Of a stretch of DNA of 10,334 bases, positions 7,028 to 10,334 are shown piece after piece. Source of the DNA: JBGAMH01 sp044222045 (lineage in GTDB: Bacteria; Eisenbacteria; RBG-16-71-46); assembly GCA_044222045.1 (NCBI GenBank), contig JBGAOB010000179.1:1-10334 (forward strand), in the 5' to 3' direction. A program made the translations under genes and the position numbers. Under the pieces are notes generated by a model. The model searched no databases, was not told where the DNA came from, and saw only the letters and a program-made list of their open reading frames with translations. Numbering within the stretch: position 1 is the stretch's first letter; every line of letters begins with the position of its first letter.

Positions 7028-7792
7028 CTAGGACTGCGCCCCTCGAGCCGACAGTCCCGAATGGCGCCGCCGCGCCAGCGACCACGCGAGCCACGCCAGC
7101 GACAGGGCCGCTGCCACCTGCACGGCCGGATGCGCCCAGCGCAGGCGGTGCGCGACCGCCTCCGCCGGCAGGCCCATGCGGAAGCGAACACTCGGCGCCC
7201 CCGGCGGCAGGAGGTCGGCGGGCTGCACGGTGCAGCGCCCGGTACCACTTGGCCCGCTTCCAACGTTCCCGGCTCGCGAAGCTCCAGTTCCGGCGCCGTG
7301 CTCTCGCCCTGCCCCACGATGCGGCCGGCGGCATCCCGAAGCTCCACCCGGTAATGCGTCGCGCCGCTCACGGCGTCCAGCGCAACGTCACCCGCGACGC
7401 GGACACGACCTCGCCCTCGGCCGGGCGCAGGAAGCGCACGACATCGGCGCCCCGCATCGTTCCCGGCCCAGCACCGAGCGCGGCGGCAGCACCAGCAGCA
7501 GCACGAGCGACGCGGCCAGCGCGAGCGCGGGCATCCACGCGTCGCGCGCGCGTGCGCGGTGCGCGGCGGGTGCGCCAGCGCTCGCCGCGGCGGCACGCAG
7601 CCGTCCGCGGCGACCCAGGTCGTGTGCCGTCTCGTCCAGCCGCACGAGCAGCCGGCACGCGTGGCACACGGACAGGTGCGCTTCGAGCGTCGCGCGCAGC
7701 TGCGGATCGGCGTCGCCCTGCTCCAGGCGCCAGAGCTGCGCGCCCACGTCGGGGTCCACGCACTCGAAGGGAGTTTCCCTTGGCTCGCTCAT
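7028..7792 (-). pseudogene. Zinc-finger anti-sigma factor, reading frame broken at three places
   Basis: This gene should hold the upstream ECF sigma factor inactive at the membrane. The first frame (7792 to about 7460) has an anti-sigma zinc finger, H39-x3-C43-x2-C46, and a membrane helix at about residues 87-104. It stops at 7388, giving at most 134 residues. The recognisable sequence continues in other frames. RGADVVRFLRPAEGE and VTLRWTP are shifted near 7455-7475. VSGATHYRVELRD is shifted at 7371, where restoring one G gives WTPVSGATHYRV. QPADLLPPGAPSVRFRMG and a second membrane helix (VQVAAALSLAWLAWSL) are shifted between about 7228 and 7255. The repaired protein would be about 255 residues: zinc finger, helix, Ig/FN3-like domain, helix. 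The three shifts add up to a multiple of three. ATG and the sigma stop codon overlap as ATGA. It may be a true pseudogene, a functional truncated form, or a sequence-error cluster. Confidence 0.8.
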
Positions 7793-8490
7793 GCACTCCC
7801 CCGTGAACGTGGTTCACCCCTCTGCGGGTCCGGTCCGCCCGCCGTCTCTCGACCGCCGAACAGGCCCGGGTTCAAGAGTCGCGCGAGCTTCTTCAGGCAG
7901 GCGTGCTTCCGATAGTAAATGCCCTGCACGGTGCCGAGCCCCGCCTCGCGCTGCAGCTCTTCCATCGGACGCCGATCCGCGTAGATCGCCAGCAGCAGTT
8001 GCCGGCATGGCTCGTCCATCCGGTCGAGCGCGAGTCGCAGCAGGTCCTCGCGCTCGCGCGCTTCGAACAGCTCCAGCGGATCGTCCCCGTCGCCCGCGAG
8101 CCAGTCGCTCGCCTGGTCCAGCTGCAGCGTGGGCCGGCGGCGGCGCCAGCGGTACAGGTTGCGGCAGCGGTTGCCGGCCATGGTCACCACGAACGCCACG
8201 GCGCGATCCGGCCCCCGACCGGCGCGGCGCAGGTACGCGAGGAAGTTGACCAGCGTGTCCTGCACGACGTCGTCGTGGTCCGCGTCGCCGGCGTGCAGGA
8301 AGCGCTCGACCTCGGTGCGGATCACCGACTGGAGGCCGTGGCAGATGCGCCCACCCGCCGCGTCGTCGCCGGCGATGTAGGCCGAGATGTCCTGATCGAG
8401 GAGCTCGAGGGGCAAGGGTCGGGTGATCCGGGGTCTGTCGTTCGGGAAGGCGGCTCGGCTACATTGAACCACGTGGGGCGCGACGATCAT
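7789..8490 (-). CDS. ECF-type RNA polymerase sigma factor
   Basis: This 233-residue protein directs RNA polymerase to a dedicated promoter set. Region 2 spans about residues 52-118, with region 2.2 at DHDDVVQDTLVNFLAYL (71-87) and a basic 2.4 end (MAGNRCRNLYRWRRRRP). Region 4 spans about 147-206, with the helix-turn-helix in MEELQREAGLGTVQGIYYRK and CLKKLARLL. Regions 1.1 and 3 are absent, as in ECF (group 4) sigma factors. The chosen ATG at 8490 has no good ribosome-binding site; GTG at 8472 or TTG at 8415 are alternatives, since the conserved part starts only near residue 28. The open frame continues upstream to 8787 but there runs antisense to the TPR gene and is rejected. Its stop overlaps the anti-sigma ATG by 4 nt, so the two are translationally coupled. 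Confidence 0.92.
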   Translation of the reverse strand: MIVAPHVVQCSRAAFPNDRPRITRPLPLELLDQDISAYIAGDDAAGGRICHGLQSVIRTEVERFLHAGDADHDDVVQDTLVNFLAYLRRAGRGPDRAVAFVVTMAGNRCRNLYRWRRRRPTLQLDQASDWLAGDGDDPLELFEAREREDLLRLALDRMDEPCRQLLLAIYADRRPMEELQREAGLGTVQGIYYRKHACLKKLARLLNPGLFGGRETAGGPDPQRGEPRSRGSA

Positions 8491-8593
8491 CGCGCCCGCA
8501 GTGGTGAGTGCTTCGACGGCGTCGTGCCGGAGAGTCCGCGGGTTCCGGGAAGCCCGCTCGTTCCGACGGTAGTCCAGGCGAAGGGCGGAAGCG
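8491..8593. promoter_or_regulatory. Divergent control region between sigma factor and TPR lipoprotein genes
   Basis: About 103 nt separate the sigma start (8490, minus) from the lipoprotein start (8594, plus). Both promoters must lie here or reach into the N-terminal codons of either gene. I cannot identify a convincing -35/-10 pair for either direction. The only clear signal is the plus-strand ribosome-binding site AAGGG at 8581-8585. ECF genes are often autoregulated, so a shared or overlapping ECF promoter is plausible but not shown. Confidence 0.4.
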
Positions 8594-10334
8594 ATGGCTC
8601 CCAGACCCGGTCCGCGGATGCGTGCAGTGCTCGTGGCCACCGCGTGCGCACTCCTGTCGGCCGCGGGATGCACGCCCGCCGCGAAGGACGAGCGCCTCGC
8701 CCGCGTGCCCGTTTCCGACCAGTTGCGACCGGCGCTCGAGGCGTCGCGCCGTTCGCTGCGCTCGGGCGACGCGGGCGTCGACTCCATCCGCCGCGATCTC
8801 GATCGCTACCACGCGCTCATGGAGAGGCTCGATCGCCGCGATACGCGCGCGGCGGCCGGCGACAGCCTGTACGCGCTCTGGAGCGCCGACGTCGCCAACC
8901 CGCTGTGGCCCGAGCTCGCGGACCTGGCTCGTGGCCAGCTCGGCGATCCGCGGCGCTTCGAGGCGCTGTTCGAGCGGCCGGGATTCCCCGACACGTCGAC
9001 GGCGCTCGGCGCCTACCTGGCCGAATGGCGCGCGAGCGGCCCGCGCCCGGACGGCTCGGGATTCCGCCGCGCCTGGCAGCGTCGCGCGGAGGCGGGCGCG
9101 TGGCCCGGCGTGTGGTTCACGCTCGGGATGGCGCGCTGGCTCCGCTACGAGGGCAGCGCCGACGAGGCGGCGCGCCTGGCGATCGAGGCGCTGCCCGACG
9201 CGCGCCGGCTGGGCGGCTGGCGACTCGAGCTGGAGACGTGGTTGCAGGTCGAGCGCGCGCTCAAGTACGCCGACCACCAGGACGACGCGCTGCACGCCGC
9301 GGTGATGGCCGAGGACCTGGCGCGCGCGCTCGCACGCCGGACGGGTAACCGGTACCTCGTTGCGCTCGCGATGCTCGAACGAGCCGACGTGCTCGCCGCT
9401 CGTCGCGAGCTGTCCCCCGCGATGGCGCTCTACGAGGCGTGCGCCGACTCGGCCGCGCGCTCGGGGCTCACCGTGCTCGCGAGCGAGTGCCTGAACCACG
9501 CGGGCACGCTCGCCCGGCGGTTCCAGCAGCACGAGGCGGGGCTCGCGCTCTGCCGTCGCGGCCTCGCGCTGGCGCTGGCCGACCACGACTCGCTCACCGT
9601 GCCGCGGCACCTCGTCAACATCAGCGAGCGGCACATGCTGCTGGGCCAGCTCGACTCTTGCCGCGTGTACCTCGACGAGGCGGCGCGCTGGATCGCGGCG
9701 TACCCGCATCCCGCGAACGTCGCGCGCTTCCCGCTGTACGAGGCCGGCTACTCCGCGCGGGTCGGCGACTTCGCCCGGGTCGACTCGCTGCTCGCCGTCG
9801 CGGCCGGCCGCCGGTCCGACTTCTCGTCGGTCCACGAGCTGGCCGAGCTGCACCTGCAGATCATCGAGGACGGCGCCGAGGGCGGCCGCCCCGCGCTGGC
9901 GTATCGCTCGATCGCGGCGCTCGACGCGCTGCGCGATCGGCTCGGCAACAGCTTCGGCGATCGCAACGAGGCGTTCGATCTCGACCTCGCCACGGCGCGC
10001 TTCCTCACGCAGCAGGGCCTCTTCGGCCGCGCCGCCGAGGCGCTCGATCGCGCCGGCCGCGCGCTGCAGCGCAAGCCCGACCCCGGGCGCGCGTGGGAGC
10101 TGTCGCGCGCGCGCGGCGAGCTCGCGCAGGCCCGTGGCGACGCGCGGGCCGCCGAGGCCGCGTACCGCGAGGCGCTGTCGCTCGCCGGCACGCGCGGGGA
10201 CGAGGACCGCGTCGCCAGCAGTCGCCTGTGGCTCGCCTCCGCGATGCTCGACGAAGGACGCTTCGACGAGGCGATCGCGCAGACGACCGTCGACACCGCC
10301 GCGGCATTCGGCGGGCGCTTCCGCACGCGCCTCG
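8594..10334 (+). CDS. TPR-repeat lipoprotein, 3' end beyond the window
   Basis: 580 codons are visible with no stop, so the protein is longer. A lipoprotein-type signal precedes C26: hydrophobic VLVATACALLSAAGC, then a polar TPAAKDERL stretch. The A at position -3 is an atypical lipobox residue. From about residue 237 to the edge the sequence is a series of Ala/Leu-rich helical pairs of TPR type, for example ALYEACADSAARSG, ALCRRGLALALADHD, AAEALDRAGRAL and AAEAAYREALSLAG. These form a scaffold for protein contacts outside the inner membrane. The ATG at 8594 has AAGGG eight bases upstream. An in-frame ATG at 8618 would also give a good signal peptide. The gene is divergent from the ECF sigma gene. 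In similar sigma-linked TPR proteins a CHAT protease-like domain often follows the repeats; nothing of it is visible here, so that is only a possibility. Confidence 0.88.
   Translation, partial: MAPRPGPRMRAVLVATACALLSAAGCTPAAKDERLARVPVSDQLRPALEASRRSLRSGDAGVDSIRRDLDRYHALMERLDRRDTRAAAGDSLYALWSADVANPLWPELADLARGQLGDPRRFEALFERPGFPDTSTALGAYLAEWRASGPRPDGSGFRRAWQRRAEAGAWPGVWFTLGMARWLRYEGSADEAARLAIEALPDARRLGGWRLELETWLQVERALKYADHQDDALHAAVMAEDLARALARRTGNRYLVALAMLERADVLAARRELSPAMALYEACADSAARSGLTVLASECLNHAGTLARRFQQHEAGLALCRRGLALALADHDSLTVPRHLVNISERHMLLGQLDSCRVYLDEAARWIAAYPHPANVARFPLYEAGYSARVGDFARVDSLLAVAAGRRSDFSSVHELAELHLQIIEDGAEGGRPALAYRSIAALDALRDRLGNSFGDRNEAFDLDLATARFLTQQGLFGRAAEALDRAGRALQRKPDPGRAWELSRARGELAQARGDARAAEAAYREALSLAGTRGDEDRVASSRLWLASAMLDEGRFDEAIAQTTVDTAAAFGGRFRTRL

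Noticed and set aside
7228..7475. Programmed ribosomal frameshifting in the anti-sigma gene
   Set aside because: Three successive shifts in one gene would be needed, and no slippery heptamer or stimulatory structure is apparent at the break points; mutation or sequence error is simpler.
8460..8465. TACATT as a -10 element for the TPR lipoprotein gene
   Set aside because: No -35-like hexamer is found at 16-18 nt upstream, so the match stands alone.
8469..8476. Palindrome CCACGTGG near the sigma start
   Set aside because: An 8-bp GC-rich palindrome is expected by chance in this composition, and it is not repeated elsewhere in the control region.
8491..8787. N-terminal extension of the sigma factor open frame to 332 residues
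   Set aside because: The extra 99 codons are low-complexity and mostly antisense to the TPR lipoprotein, while ECF factors of this type begin shortly before region 2.
7903..9348. Long plus-strand open frame (481 codons) across the sigma gene and into the TPR gene
   Set aside because: It is antisense to the sigma factor and out of frame with the TPR lipoprotein, its product is Arg/Pro/Ala-rich with no domain, and GC-rich DNA readily produces such shadows.

Overview
The window is about 10.3 kb of very GC-rich bacterial DNA with tightly packed genes and no RNA gene, CRISPR array, transposase or phage gene that I can see. The lineage cannot be fixed from sequence alone. A secreted protein ending in a FlgD/type-IX-like C-terminal domain, a zinc-finger anti-sigma factor with a sensor module, and a TPR lipoprotein beside an ECF sigma factor together resemble high-GC members of the FCB group and its neighbours, such as Candidatus Eisenbacteria or Gemmatimonadota. 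This is an inference from gene style.

Layout. Positions 14-3436 (+) encode a large soluble hybrid histidine kinase with six PAS modules, a HisKA/HATPase core and a C-terminal receiver. Two of its PAS modules are an exact-period 131-residue tandem duplication. Positions 3551-4123 (+) encode a small two-helix membrane protein, followed at once by a GC hairpin. Positions 4149-4495 hold no convincing gene. Positions 4496-6428 (+) carry a double zinc-ribbon protein, a class I SAM-dependent methyltransferase and a 2H-phosphoesterase (2'-5' RNA ligase-like) protein. A 13-bp perfect hairpin (6436-6466) separates this run from the converging minus-strand genes.

The minus-strand cluster reads from 8490 down to 6492: an ECF-type sigma factor, an anti-sigma factor overlapping it by 4 nt (ATGA), and a short secreted protein with one kelch-like motif fused to a FlgD-like C-terminal domain. 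The anti-sigma gene is intact through its zinc finger and first membrane helix. After that its recognisable domains run through three reading frames, implying at least three indels. It is either a truncated or decaying gene, or a stretch with base-calling errors. Divergently, from 8594 (+), a TPR-rich lipoprotein begins and runs off the window.

How the parts may work together. The sigma, anti-sigma and secreted-protein set looks like a membrane-coupled transcription switch, and the divergent TPR lipoprotein is a plausible partner or target. The kinase probably senses cytosolic signals through its PAS tandem and relays phosphate within itself or to an unlinked partner. The plus-strand genes in the middle look like unrelated housekeeping or accessory functions. 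I do not see a clearly new biological system. The most notable items are the frame-broken anti-sigma gene, the minimal kelch/FlgD protein in the sigma operon, the PAS duplication, and an inverted repeat that could mask the methyltransferase ribosome-binding site.
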